Source: JASBTN01 sp965228805 (GTDB lineage: Bacteria > Pseudomonadota > Alphaproteobacteria > Rhodobacterales > Rhodobacteraceae). Taken from it: a stretch of DNA of 64,000 nucleotides. The notes below the pieces were generated by a model that did no database searches, was not told the DNA's origin, and saw nothing but the letters and a program-made list of their open reading frames with translations. The position numbers and the translations under genes are program-made. Below are positions 1 through 7,855 of the stretch, piece by piece. The stretch is taken from the NCBI RefSeq assembly GCF_965228805.1, contig NZ_CBDDIE010000003.1:2108001-2172000 (forward strand). Reading direction: 5' to 3'. Within the stretch, counting starts at the first letter, position 1. Every line of letters starts with the position of its first letter.

Positions 1-692
1 TGGGCGCCGAGGTGATCCGCATCGACGGTGACTATGACGCCTCGGTCGCCCTGGCCCGGGATGAGGCCGAGGAAAACGGCTGGTTCGTCGTCTCGGACAC
101 CTCGTGGGAGGGCTACACCGAACCGCCGCGCGACGTGATGGCGGGCTACGGCGTGATGACGCGCGAGGCCTGCGAGGCGCAGGAACAGGCGCCGACCCAT
201 GTGTTCCTGCAGGGCGGCGTTGGCGGGCTGGCGGCCTCGGTTGTCGCTGCCCTGCGTCAGTTCTACGGTGACGCTGCGCCGCGTGTGGTGATCGTGGAAC
301 CCGAATTGGCGGCCTGCCTTTACGAAAGCGCCCGACAGGGGGCGGCCACCGCCGTGCCGATTGACGAGGAAACCATCATGGCTGGGCTGTCCTGTGGCGA
401 ACCATCGGAAATGGCCTGGGAAATCCTGGCCGAGGAGGCCGCCGATTTCCTCACTATCCCGGACAACATTGTCGCGCCGACGGTGCGTTTGCTGGCGCAA
501 GGCAGCCCAAAAGTCGAGGCGGGCGAAAGCGCCGTGGCTGGGCTCGCCGCCGTGATTGCCGCCTGTCAGGACGCGGATTTGAGGGCAAAACTGGGCCTGG
601 ACGCGCGCGCGCGCGTGTTGCTGATCGGCTCCGAAGGGGTGACCGATCCGGACATCTTCGCCGCGATCATGGCGGGGGCTGACCATGTCTGA
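1..692 (+). CDS. dpaL: Diaminopropionate ammonia-lyase, C-terminal part (5' truncated by window)
   Basis: The frame is already open at base 3, so this is the C-terminal ~230 residues of a fold-type II PLP enzyme whose N-terminal part, with the PLP lysine, lies outside the window. The segments DGDYDASVA, VVSDTSWEGY and FLQGGVGGLAA are typical of diaminopropionate ammonia-lyase, which splits 2,3-diaminopropionate into pyruvate and two ammonia; the last is the glycine-rich phosphate-binding region. The stop overlaps the start of the M24 peptidase by 8 bases, so the two are probably co-translated in a catabolic operon. Family assignment is fairly firm; the real substrate could be another diamino acid. 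Confidence 0.85.
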   Translation, partial: GAEVIRIDGDYDASVALARDEAEENGWFVVSDTSWEGYTEPPRDVMAGYGVMTREACEAQEQAPTHVFLQGGVGGLAASVVAALRQFYGDAAPRVVIVEPELAACLYESARQGAATAVPIDEETIMAGLSCGEPSEMAWEILAEEAADFLTIPDNIVAPTVRLLAQGSPKVEAGESAVAGLAAVIAACQDADLRAKLGLDARARVLLIGSEGVTDPDIFAAIMAGADHV

Positions 693-1851
693 GGCGCCGC
701 GTCGCGGCTTTGCCGAGGCGGAGTTCGCAGCCCGCACCGCCCGCGCCCAGGCGCGGATGGCCGACGAAGGCCTGGATGGTCTGCTGCTGCTGACCGAACC
801 CGAGGTGCGCTATTTCAGCGGCTTTCACACTCTGTTCTGGCAAAGCCCGACCCGGCCTTGGTTCCTGTTCGTCCCGGCGAGCGGCAAACCCATCGCGGTG
901 ATCCCCGAAATCGGCGCCGATCTCATGCGTCGCACCTGGGTCGAGGACATTCGCACTTGGTCGGCCCCCGCGCCTGAGGACGACGGGATTTCCCTGCTCA
1001 CCGAGCTGCTCAGCCCCTACGCCGCCCGCAAGGCGCGCATTGGCGTGATGAAAGGGCACGAAACCAGCCTGCGCATGCCTCTGGGCGACTACGAACGGCT
1101 GATGGCCGGTTTGCCGGGGCTGGAGGTGGCCGATTGCACTGGGCTGGTGCGCGCCCTGCGCATGGTGAAATCCGAGGCCGAGATCGAAAAACTGGCCCAC
1201 ATCTGCGCCATCGGCTCACAAACCTTCGCCAGGGTGCCCGAGTTTGCGCAGGAGGGTCTGCCCTTCGAAGACCTCTTCCGTGCCTTTCGCCGTGAGGCGC
1301 TGACGCAAGGTGCGGATGACGTGCCCTACCTTGTCGGCGGCGCGGATCAGGGCGGCTATCATGACGTGATCTCCCCGCCCACGCCAAGGCCCCTGCAACG
1401 CGGTGACATTGTCATGCTCGACACCGGTGCGACCTGGGACGGCTATTTCTGCGATTTCGACCGCAATTGGGCCATGGGGCAAGCGGATGACGCCTCGCGC
1501 CGGGCCTATGACGTGCTGTGGCGGGCGACCGAAGCGGGCCTTGTTGCGGCCCGGCCCGGCGCCACCTGTCGTGACCTCTTCGAGGCCATGCGCAGTGTGA
1601 TTGCCGAGCTGGACGAGGCCGGCGGCGACGTCGGTCGCCTGGGCCATGGGTTGGGTATGCAGCTGACCGAATGGCCCTCGCATGCAGCATTCGACCAGAC
1701 CGTGATCGAGGAAAACATGGCGCTGACCCTGGAACCCTCGCTGTCTTATGGTGACGGGCGTATCATGGTGCACGAGGAAAACATCGTGGTCCGTGCGGGC
1801 GGCGCCGAGCTACTGACCTGCCGCGCCGCGCCAGACCTGCCCGTGATCTGA
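685..1851 (+). CDS. M24-family metallopeptidase (Xaa-Pro peptidase / creatinase fold)
   Basis: A 388-residue pita-bread-fold protein with an N-terminal creatinase-like domain (about 15-150) and a C-terminal M24 catalytic domain (about 160-380). The five expected metal ligands are visible: D246 in MLDTG, D257 in GYFCDFDR, H321 in GHGLGMQ, E350 in TLEPS and E364 in HEENIV. The family cleaves imidodipeptide or cyclic-amide bonds (aminopeptidase P, creatinase, ectoine hydrolase). It overlaps the preceding ammonia-lyase gene by 8 bases and is followed after 9 bases by an Asp/Glu-racemase-type gene. It may therefore release a diamino acid from a peptide or cyclic precursor; that role is inference. 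Confidence 0.88.
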   Translation: MSEAPRRGFAEAEFAARTARAQARMADEGLDGLLLLTEPEVRYFSGFHTLFWQSPTRPWFLFVPASGKPIAVIPEIGADLMRRTWVEDIRTWSAPAPEDDGISLLTELLSPYAARKARIGVMKGHETSLRMPLGDYERLMAGLPGLEVADCTGLVRALRMVKSEAEIEKLAHICAIGSQTFARVPEFAQEGLPFEDLFRAFRREALTQGADDVPYLVGGADQGGYHDVISPPTPRPLQRGDIVMLDTGATWDGYFCDFDRNWAMGQADDASRRAYDVLWRATEAGLVAARPGATCRDLFEAMRSVIAELDEAGGDVGRLGHGLGMQLTEWPSHAAFDQTVIEENMALTLEPSLSYGDGRIMVHEENIVVRAGGAELLTCRAAPDLPVI

Positions 1852-1860
1852 GGAGGTCCC

Positions 1861-2649
1861 ATGAAACTGCCCTTTGACACGGATGATGGCATCGGCACCC
1901 GCGCCACGCTCGGCGTGATCGTATTGGAAACGGACGAAACACTGGAGCCCGAGTTCGCCCGGATCATGGGGATCGACGGCGTGGCGCTCTATCACAACCG
2001 CATCCCGATGGTGCCGGAAGTGCGCCCCGAGACATTGGCGCGGATGGAAGCAGACCTGCCCGCCACCGCCCGCCAGTTCCCGGAGGCGACCACGTTCGAC
2101 GTGATCGGCTACGGCTGCACCTCGGCCTCCAGCGTGATTGGGTCCGACCGGGTGGCGGCAGCGATCCGCACCGTGCACCCGAAGGCGCAGGTCACCGACC
2201 CACTGGCCGCACTGATCGCGGCGGGGCGGGCGCTGGGCGCGGAACGGTTGGGCTTCGTCACGCCCTACCTGCCCGAGGTCAGCCAGACCATGCGGGACCG
2301 TCTGGAGGCAGCCGGTTTCTCCATCGCGGGGTTCGGGTCTTTCGAGGAAGGTGATGACCGGGTCGTGGCGCGCATCAGCGAGGCGGCGATAGCCAAGGCG
2401 GCGATCCACGTGGCCGAGACCGCGCCCTGTGACGCCGTGGTCATTTCCTGCACCAACCTGCGCTGCCTACGGATCATCCCCGAGGTCGAGGCGCAGATCG
2501 GCAAACCCGTCCTGTCCAGCAACCAGGCGCTGGCCTGGCATATGTTGCGGCTGGCCGGGATCACCGATCCGATGCCCAAGTTCGGCAGGCTGTTCACGGT
2601 GGCGGGGCTGATCCCGCCACCAGGGCAACTCAGTCGCAGGCGGCGGTGA
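1861..2649 (+). CDS. Asp/Glu racemase superfamily protein (maleate isomerase / EutA / arylmalonate decarboxylase type)
   Basis: A 262-residue cytoplasmic protein with the two catalytic-type cysteines of the Asp/Glu/hydantoin racemase superfamily, C86 in YGCTSAS and C197 in SCTNLR. The motif style resembles maleate cis-trans isomerase and EutA rather than classic aspartate racemase. It starts behind a good ribosome site (GAGGAGG) 9 bases after the M24 gene, so it belongs to the same operon. Its last 20 bases overlap the convergent RidA gene. The substrate is not evident; the neighbours suggest a step in degrading a diamino or cyclic amino acid. Confidence 0.8.
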   Translation: MKLPFDTDDGIGTRATLGVIVLETDETLEPEFARIMGIDGVALYHNRIPMVPEVRPETLARMEADLPATARQFPEATTFDVIGYGCTSASSVIGSDRVAAAIRTVHPKAQVTDPLAALIAAGRALGAERLGFVTPYLPEVSQTMRDRLEAAGFSIAGFGSFEEGDDRVVARISEAAIAKAAIHVAETAPCDAVVISCTNLRCLRIIPEVEAQIGKPVLSSNQALAWHMLRLAGITDPMPKFGRLFTVAGLIPPPGQLSRRRR

Positions 2650-2974
2650 CGATCATCTCGACCTTCAGCACGTCGCGCGCCAATTTCGCCTCGCCACATG
2701 CGCGGGCAGGGGCGTGGCCTTCTGGCACCCAGGCATCCCAGACCGTATTCATCTCGGCGAAATCGGCCATGTCCGACAGCCAGATCACGCATTGCAGAAT
2801 GCGGGTCTTGTCGCTGCCCGCCGTGGCCAGCAGGTCCTCGACCTTCTCAAGGATCACTTGCGTCTGCTCGGCCACCGTGGGCGCGTCCGAGGTCTGGCCG
2901 CAGAGATAGGCAACGCCATTGTGCTTGACGATCCTGCTCATGCGGGCGCCGGTTTCGATACGGGTGATGGTCAT
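2630..2974 (-). CDS. RidA family (YjgF/YER057c/UK114) enamine/imine deaminase
   Basis: A 114-residue protein of normal RidA length, with the substrate-carboxylate-binding arginine (R91) and E95 in PARACGEAKLA. RidA proteins hydrolyse reactive enamine/imine intermediates released by PLP lyases and FAD amine dehydrogenases. It lies 12 bases downstream of an FAD amine-dehydrogenase operon on the same strand and faces a PLP lyase operon, so both neighbours are plausible imine sources. A ribosome site (GGAGAG) precedes the ATG. It lies tail-to-tail over the final 20 bases of the preceding gene. Confidence 0.88.
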   Translation of the reverse strand: MTITRIETGARMSRIVKHNGVAYLCGQTSDAPTVAEQTQVILEKVEDLLATAGSDKTRILQCVIWLSDMADFAEMNTVWDAWVPEGHAPARACGEAKLARDVLKVEMIVTAACD

Positions 2975-2986
2975 GGGGCTCTCCGT

Positions 2987-4102
2987 TCAAAGGACCTTGC
3001 GGTCATAGCGGTCAATGTGGAACGGGGACAGGTCGAAATCGCATCGCCCTGTCAGGACCAGGTCGGCCATGACCTTGCCCACAATCGGGCCCATTTGGAA
3101 CCCATGGGCAGAGAAGCCGAAGGCGTGGAAGGCGCGGGCGGCGTTCACGGCAGGGCTGATCACCGGCAGGTTGTCGGGCATGTAGGCCTCCAGCCCGGCC
3201 CACATCCGGTTGATCGAGGCGCGCGCCATGATCGGAAAGAACTCCGTCGTGATGCGCGCGGCGTTGGCGAGTTTGGCATAGTCCAGCCGGGTCCGGTTCG
3301 CGGCGCGGTCGGCAAATCCCTTGGCCCCTCCGCCGATCAGCACTGTGCCATTGTCAAACTGCTTGAAGCTCAACTGGCGGCTTACCGCGCCGACGACGGG
3401 ATCGGCAAAGCGCGGCATGCGCGCGGTGATCATCAGCATGGGCGCGGCATGGGTCAGGGGCACGTTGTCGCCGATCATCAGCGCCACGCGATCCGCCCAG
3501 GCCCCGGCGCAGTTGACCACCGTCTCCGCTTCGATCCGTCCGGCAGAGGTCTCGGCCAGCCAGGCCGGTCCAACTCGGCGCAGGGAGGTCATTTCGCAGC
3601 CCTCCAACACCAGCGCTCCGTGGCGCTCGGCACTCAGGCGGAAGGCGTTCGTGGCCTTGTAGGGGATCGCCAGCCCGTCCTTTTTCGAGATCACCCCACC
3701 CCTACAGGACGGATGCACATGGGGCAGACGCTCGCGCAACTCATCGCGGGAAATGATACGCTCGTGGGTGAACCCGGCGGCCTGCATCCGGGCTTCGCGT
3801 GCCTTCAGCGTGGTGATATCCACCTCATCCGCCGCGATGTTGATCAGCGAGGTGGCGCGAAAGCCGGTGTCACCCTGCAAGTCTTCATCAAGGCTCTGCC
3901 ACATCTCCATCGCGGCCTTGGACAGGGGCACTTCGGCCATGTCCCGGCCCAACAGACGCACTCCGCCCGCGTTCACGCTGGAGGCATGGCGGGCCACGTG
4001 GTCTTTCTCGATCAGAATGACCGAGGCCCCCGCGCGGGCCAGATTCCAGGCGGTGGCGCAGCCCTGGATGCCGCCGCCAACGATCAGCACATCCGCCTTC
4101 AT
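2987..4102 (-). CDS. FAD-dependent amine/amino-acid oxidoreductase, beta-type subunit (DAO family; HcnC/OoxB-like)
   Basis: A 371-residue DAO-family flavoprotein starting with the FAD-binding motif VLIVGGGIQGCATAWNLA near residue 5. The start at 4102 is chosen because it forms an ATGA overlap with the upstream gene and puts the Rossmann motif at the N-terminus; a longer frame upstream adds unrelated sequence. With the two upstream genes it forms the three-subunit architecture known from hydrogen cyanide synthase HcnABC, opine oxidases and D-hydroxyproline dehydrogenase. In these the beta subunit oxidises an amine or N-substituted amino acid. No sequence feature I can read decides the substrate. 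Confidence 0.85.
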   Translation of the reverse strand: MKADVLIVGGGIQGCATAWNLARAGASVILIEKDHVARHASSVNAGGVRLLGRDMAEVPLSKAAMEMWQSLDEDLQGDTGFRATSLINIAADEVDITTLKAREARMQAAGFTHERIISRDELRERLPHVHPSCRGGVISKKDGLAIPYKATNAFRLSAERHGALVLEGCEMTSLRRVGPAWLAETSAGRIEAETVVNCAGAWADRVALMIGDNVPLTHAAPMLMITARMPRFADPVVGAVSRQLSFKQFDNGTVLIGGGAKGFADRAANRTRLDYAKLANAARITTEFFPIMARASINRMWAGLEAYMPDNLPVISPAVNAARAFHAFGFSAHGFQMGPIVGKVMADLVLTGRCDFDLSPFHIDRYDRKVL

Positions 4103-5502
4103 TCCGCAGCCTCCCGTCGTGCAGGTGAAACGGTCCGGAAGCGGCTGAACTCGGCGAGGCTCAGCAGCCGTTGTGGGCTGCGCAGGCGGTAGTACCCGAC
4201 TGTTTCCATTCTTTCGTCGCGCCAATTGGCCAGCAACCCACTGACGACTGGTCCGCATTGACGGCCCTGGCAAGGACCCATGCCGCAGCGGGTGCGGGCT
4301 TTCAAAGCGTTTGGGTCACGCGCGCCCTCGGCAAAACCCTCGCGCAGGTCGCCGAGCGTGCGTTCCTCGCAGCGGCAGACCAGGGTGTCGTCACGGCTGG
4401 GCAAGCGCAGGGCCTCCGTGGGGCGGTAGAGCCGGTGAATGAAGCGGCGCGCGCGGGCAAGCCGGGTCAGGGCAGCAAGGTCACCGTGTGCTTCGCGGTC
4501 ACGCGTGTCGCGGTCGATCCGGCCCATACGGTGGAGCATGTTGAGCGCCGCGAGCCGTCCGGCATGCTGCGCGCCTTCCGCCCCGACAATCGCCGCGCCA
4601 TCGCCAGCGACAGCGACATGGGGCAGGGAGCTTTGGCCGAACCGGTCTGTCGCCACGTGCCAGGTCAACTGGTCTTCGTTCCAGACATGATCGAGCCCCA
4701 TGGCGCGGGTCATGTTCGGGTTCGGGGTCACGCCGTGGTGTAGAAAGATGTGGTCGGACGCGATTTCCCGCGCCTTGCCCGTGCGGAACCGCAAACCTTC
4801 GGCGCGAGTGGTGCCGATCACCTCCAAGTTCATCGCGTTCCGGTACACCGGTACGTCCGCGCGGCGGATTTCGGCCAATAGGGCCAAGCCTTTTCTCAAC
4901 ATGGGCCAGGAGCTCAGCGCGCTGGGCAGCAGAGGCGCTGCGTCCAGGTAGTTGCGGCGGGGCGTGGTGTCGACGACCGCTCGAACCTTGACCCCAAGGC
5001 GCAAGTATTGCGCGACGATCAACAGCAGAAGCGGCCCCGAGCCGACGAAGACCGCCCCTTCGGCCACCAGCCCGTCGGATTTCAGCATGACCTGCGCAGC
5101 CCCGGCGGTCATCACTCCGGGCAGGGTCCAGCCGGAGATCGGCATCGGGCGTTCGATGGCGCCGAGACAGAGCAGCAGCTCGCGCGCCTCCGCTTGGTGC
5201 GTCTCACCGTCCAGTGAATAGAGGATGCGCCCGTCCTCGCCGACATGCCAGACATCGGCACCGGCGGAATGATGGGCGCCGCATGCCTCGTAGGCCTCAA
5301 TCAACACGGCGCCATCTGTGTAGTCAGGACCGAGGGGGGTGGTATCCGACAGGGGAGAGTGCGCGGCAGAGCGAAACACCTGCCCACCCGCACGCGGGGC
5401 GCGGTCAAGCACCAAGGGGCGCAGGCCGTGTTCCGCCAACGTCAGGGCGGCGCTCATCCCGGCAGGACCGGCACCAATGATGGCATAGTCGAAATCACTC
5501 AT
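4099..5502 (-). CDS. NAD(P)/FAD-dependent oxidoreductase, alpha-type subunit with BFD-like [2Fe-2S] domain (HcnB/OoxA-like)
   Basis: A 467-residue pyridine-nucleotide-disulfide-oxidoreductase-fold protein: FAD motif YAIIGAGPAGMSAAL near residue 5, a second dinucleotide motif VFVGSGPLLLLI mid-protein, and a C-terminal cysteine cluster (C376, C378, C406, C411) typical of a BFD-like [2Fe-2S] domain. The ATG at 5502 is preferred to a TTG two codons upstream because it makes an 8-base overlap with the preceding ferredoxin-like gene. It should pass electrons between the FAD beta subunit and the small [2Fe-2S] subunit. HcnB, opine oxidase subunit A and D-hydroxyproline dehydrogenase alpha share this layout. 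Confidence 0.85.
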   Translation of the reverse strand: MSDFDYAIIGAGPAGMSAALTLAEHGLRPLVLDRAPRAGGQVFRSAAHSPLSDTTPLGPDYTDGAVLIEAYEACGAHHSAGADVWHVGEDGRILYSLDGETHQAEARELLLCLGAIERPMPISGWTLPGVMTAGAAQVMLKSDGLVAEGAVFVGSGPLLLLIVAQYLRLGVKVRAVVDTTPRRNYLDAAPLLPSALSSWPMLRKGLALLAEIRRADVPVYRNAMNLEVIGTTRAEGLRFRTGKAREIASDHIFLHHGVTPNPNMTRAMGLDHVWNEDQLTWHVATDRFGQSSLPHVAVAGDGAAIVGAEGAQHAGRLAALNMLHRMGRIDRDTRDREAHGDLAALTRLARARRFIHRLYRPTEALRLPSRDDTLVCRCEERTLGDLREGFAEGARDPNALKARTRCGMGPCQGRQCGPVVSGLLANWRDERMETVGYYRLRSPQRLLSLAEFSRFRTVSPARREAAE

Positions 5503-5797
5503 GGTCAACCACAGACCTGTCGGTAATCACCTGGCTGCGCACTTTCATGTCGGGGGACACGCGGCGCAGGCAGGCCTGTTGGTTGGGCTCACCGTCGATC
5601 TCGACCAGACATTCGAAACAGACCCCCATGGCACAAAAGGCGCTGCGATCTGCTTCGGACAGGGCGGCCTTGCGGGTCACGTCCTGACCGACAAGGGCCA
5701 TGGCAGACCAGACGGTAGTGCCTTCGGCGGCCATGGCAGGTTTGCCGTTTATCTCAAGCTCTATCAAATGGGGATCGGGTCTGAGGGATCTGTACAT
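5495..5797 (-). CDS. Small (2Fe-2S)-binding subunit (HcnA/OoxC/SoxA-N-terminal type)
   Basis: A 100-residue plant-type [2Fe-2S] ferredoxin-like subunit with cysteines C55, C60, C63 and C76 (CX4CX2CX12C). It is the first gene of the three-subunit amine dehydrogenase operon and overlaps the alpha subunit by 8 bases. Such subunits mediate electron transfer from the flavins to the quinone pool or another acceptor. It is transcribed divergently from a LysR gene across a 124-base gap holding a LysR-type operator, so that regulator probably controls it. Confidence 0.87.
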   Translation of the reverse strand: MYRSLRPDPHLIELEINGKPAMAAEGTTVWSAMALVGQDVTRKAALSEADRSAFCAMGVCFECLVEIDGEPNQQACLRRVSPDMKVRSQVITDRSVVDHE

Positions 5798-5877
5798 GGG
5801 GCCTCCGAAGCAGGGATGCGGATCGGGGCAAGATGCAAAGCTGCACCTATCAAGTCAAAGCGATTAAATTGATGTAT

Positions 5878-5896
5878 CCATAGATCTGGCTTATGG
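5878..5896. promoter_or_regulatory. Candidate LysR-type operator (CCATA-N9-TATGG containing T-N11-A)
   Basis: The inverted repeat CCATA / TATGG lies 26 bases before the LysR ATG, and T5881 to A5893 gives the T-N11-A spacing typical of LysR-family sites. Its place between a LysR gene and a divergent oxidase operon is where autoregulatory sites normally lie. Seen: the palindrome. Inferred: binding. Confidence 0.5.
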
Positions 5897-5921
5897 TTGG
5901 CGTGAGATATCGGGAACGCCC

Positions 5922-6860
5922 ATGAACATCAGCTTTCGGCAACTGCAGGCTTTTCGCGAAGTCATGCGCAGCGGTTCCGTGTCCCAGGCGGCGCGGGTGC
6001 TGGGCCGGACCCAACCTGCGGTCAGCGCACTGATCGCCAACCTGGAAGCCGAGTTGGAGCAACCCCTGTTTCGTCGCCAACACGGCCGGATGGAGCCGAC
6101 ACCGGAAGCGCGATTCCTTCAGGGCGAGGCGGAGGCGATCCTTGACCGGTTGTCCCTGTCGACCAGAACGATGCAAGAGATCGGCGCGCTTACCAAGGGA
6201 CGGCTAAACATCGCCTGCATGCCCTCGGCGGCAAGCCAGATGATGCCGCAGTTGCTGGGGGATTTCCTGGCTGAGCGGTCGGAGGTCAAGGCATCGCTGA
6301 TGATGCGCGCCTCTTCCGTGGTGGTGGAATGGATCGTCTCTCAGCAATATGACATTGGCCTTGCCGAAACGCCGCAGCCGAACCCGGCGCTGCGGTCCGA
6401 AGACTTCGCCTTGGAATGCGTTTGTGCGCTGCCAGCGGATGACCCGCTGGTCGCCCGAGAGGTGATCGAGGCGCGCGACCTGTCAGGAAGGCCGCTGGCG
6501 GCCCTGCAGGCGGGCCATCCCAATCTTCTTGCGACCGGGCGGGCCTTTGTCGCGCAGGATGCCGACTTTGTGCAGCGGTTCGAGCTACGGACGTTCGAAC
6601 CGGCCCTGACCCTGGTGGCGCGAGGGCATTGCGCCTGCATTTGTGACCCGATCACTGCAGCTGGCTATGTCAATTCCCGCCCGGGTCCACGTCCTGTGGT
6701 GTTCCGCCCGTTCCGCCCCGGTGTCACCTTGTCCGTGTCGCTCTTGCAGCCGGCGCATCGGGCGCCCTCCGGGCTGGCCATGGGGTTCGCCGACCACCTG
6801 CGCGGCGCACTCCGCGCGTTGCAGGACGGTTCTGAGAGACAGAAGTGGCTGACCCCTTAG
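5922..6860 (+). CDS. LysR-family transcriptional regulator
   Basis: A 312-residue LysR protein with an N-terminal winged helix-turn-helix (SFRQLQAFREVMRSGSVSQA at 4-23, then AARVLGRTQPAVSALIANLE) and a C-terminal effector-binding domain (about 90-300). It is divergent from the three-subunit amine dehydrogenase operon and so probably responds to that substrate or a breakdown product. The start matches the usual LysR N-terminus. Its stop overlaps the convergent BASS-family gene by 4 bases. Confidence 0.9.
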   Translation: MNISFRQLQAFREVMRSGSVSQAARVLGRTQPAVSALIANLEAELEQPLFRRQHGRMEPTPEARFLQGEAEAILDRLSLSTRTMQEIGALTKGRLNIACMPSAASQMMPQLLGDFLAERSEVKASLMMRASSVVVEWIVSQQYDIGLAETPQPNPALRSEDFALECVCALPADDPLVAREVIEARDLSGRPLAALQAGHPNLLATGRAFVAQDADFVQRFELRTFEPALTLVARGHCACICDPITAAGYVNSRPGPRPVVFRPFRPGVTLSVSLLQPAHRAPSGLAMGFADHLRGALRALQDGSERQKWLTP

Positions 6861-7774
6861 GCGCGGGTATAGAAGCGGCGCATCAAGAGCGGGGTTAGAT
6901 ACATGGGCAGCTGATAGCAGCCAAGAAACAGCAGCAGAGGTTCGACCTGGGCGGCGGGCAAGGTGACCAGGAACAATGCCACATTGCGGTTGCCTGCGAT
7001 GATGGCGAAGGGCACGGCCTCGTGCCTGTGACCCAGGCTTCGGCTGGCGTGGTAGGTCACTGCCTGCAGACCAAAGTTCACCACGAAGACCAGCAGCATC
7101 CAGCCCAGGGCGTCCAGCGGGCGGGCCTCCAGCGCAGGGCGCAGGGCGGACATAAGCCCCACCACGATCACTACAAGTGCCAGCGTCATGGCGCCGTCCA
7201 CCTGCCGCGTCTGCGTGGGCGTCGGGATCCAGCGGTGGCGCAGGACAAAGCCCAAGGCAACGGCCACCGCGATCACCGCGAGCAGGCGCAGCGCGCCCCA
7301 GACCGCCGCGCCGAAATCGCCCAGTTGCGGCAGTAGCCAGAACACGGGCAGCATGGTTAGCGGCACCAGCGCCGTGCCCAGGATCAGTAGGCGAAAGGCG
7401 GGTTCGGGCTTGGCTCCCAAGAGCAGCGAGAGGTTGGGCGATCCGGTGAGTGCGGGGGCGGAGAGCATCAGGAGCAGCGCGAGCGCAACGGGCGTGTCCA
7501 GCAGCCCCGCGAGCGCCAGCAGCGCCATGACTGCGAGGGGCAGGGCAAGTTGCAGGATCAGAACCATGCGCAGCGCCCCGCGGCCCTGCCTGAGCCCGCG
7601 CCAGGTCTCTGTCGGGCCAATCCTGAGCGCAGTGAGAAACAGAAGCAGTGCCACGAGATGGGCAAGCCAGGGTTTCAGGGCCAGCGCCACGGAGGGCAGG
7701 GCCAATCCCGCCACCAACCCGGCGACCAGAGCCAGACGGCCATGCCGGGCGAGGGTTTCCAGAAGCCAGCCCAT
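6857..7774 (-). CDS. BASS-like (bile acid:Na+ symporter-type) membrane transporter
   Basis: A 305-residue, very hydrophobic protein with roughly nine to ten membrane helices from residue 10 onward, of the length and pattern of the bile acid:sodium symporter / arsenite-permease-like superfamily. Candidate family motifs are ALTGSPNLSLLLGA mid-protein and AIIAGNRNVALFL near the C-terminus, where the GNRN loop resembles the Na+-site crossover region. The substrate is unknown; an organic anion or amino-acid derivative is possible given the neighbouring catabolic genes. It is convergent with the LysR gene and followed downstream by nothing on its own strand. Confidence 0.65.
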   Translation of the reverse strand: MGWLLETLARHGRLALVAGLVAGLALPSVALALKPWLAHLVALLLFLTALRIGPTETWRGLRQGRGALRMVLILQLALPLAVMALLALAGLLDTPVALALLLMLSAPALTGSPNLSLLLGAKPEPAFRLLILGTALVPLTMLPVFWLLPQLGDFGAAVWGALRLLAVIAVAVALGFVLRHRWIPTPTQTRQVDGAMTLALVVIVVGLMSALRPALEARPLDALGWMLLVFVVNFGLQAVTYHASRSLGHRHEAVPFAIIAGNRNVALFLVTLPAAQVEPLLLFLGCYQLPMYLTPLLMRRFYTRA

Positions 7775-7855
7775 GTCAGCGGCGCGCCGTGGGAATGGCG
7801 AAACCTGGTGTCATGTTATGTTTCTCCGCCGATCGCGCTTGCATGGCTCGCGATC

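Noticed and set aside
2714..4192. A 492-codon open frame opposite the FAD beta subunit
   Set aside because: No domain pattern; the minus-strand frame carries the Rossmann motif and operon overlaps.
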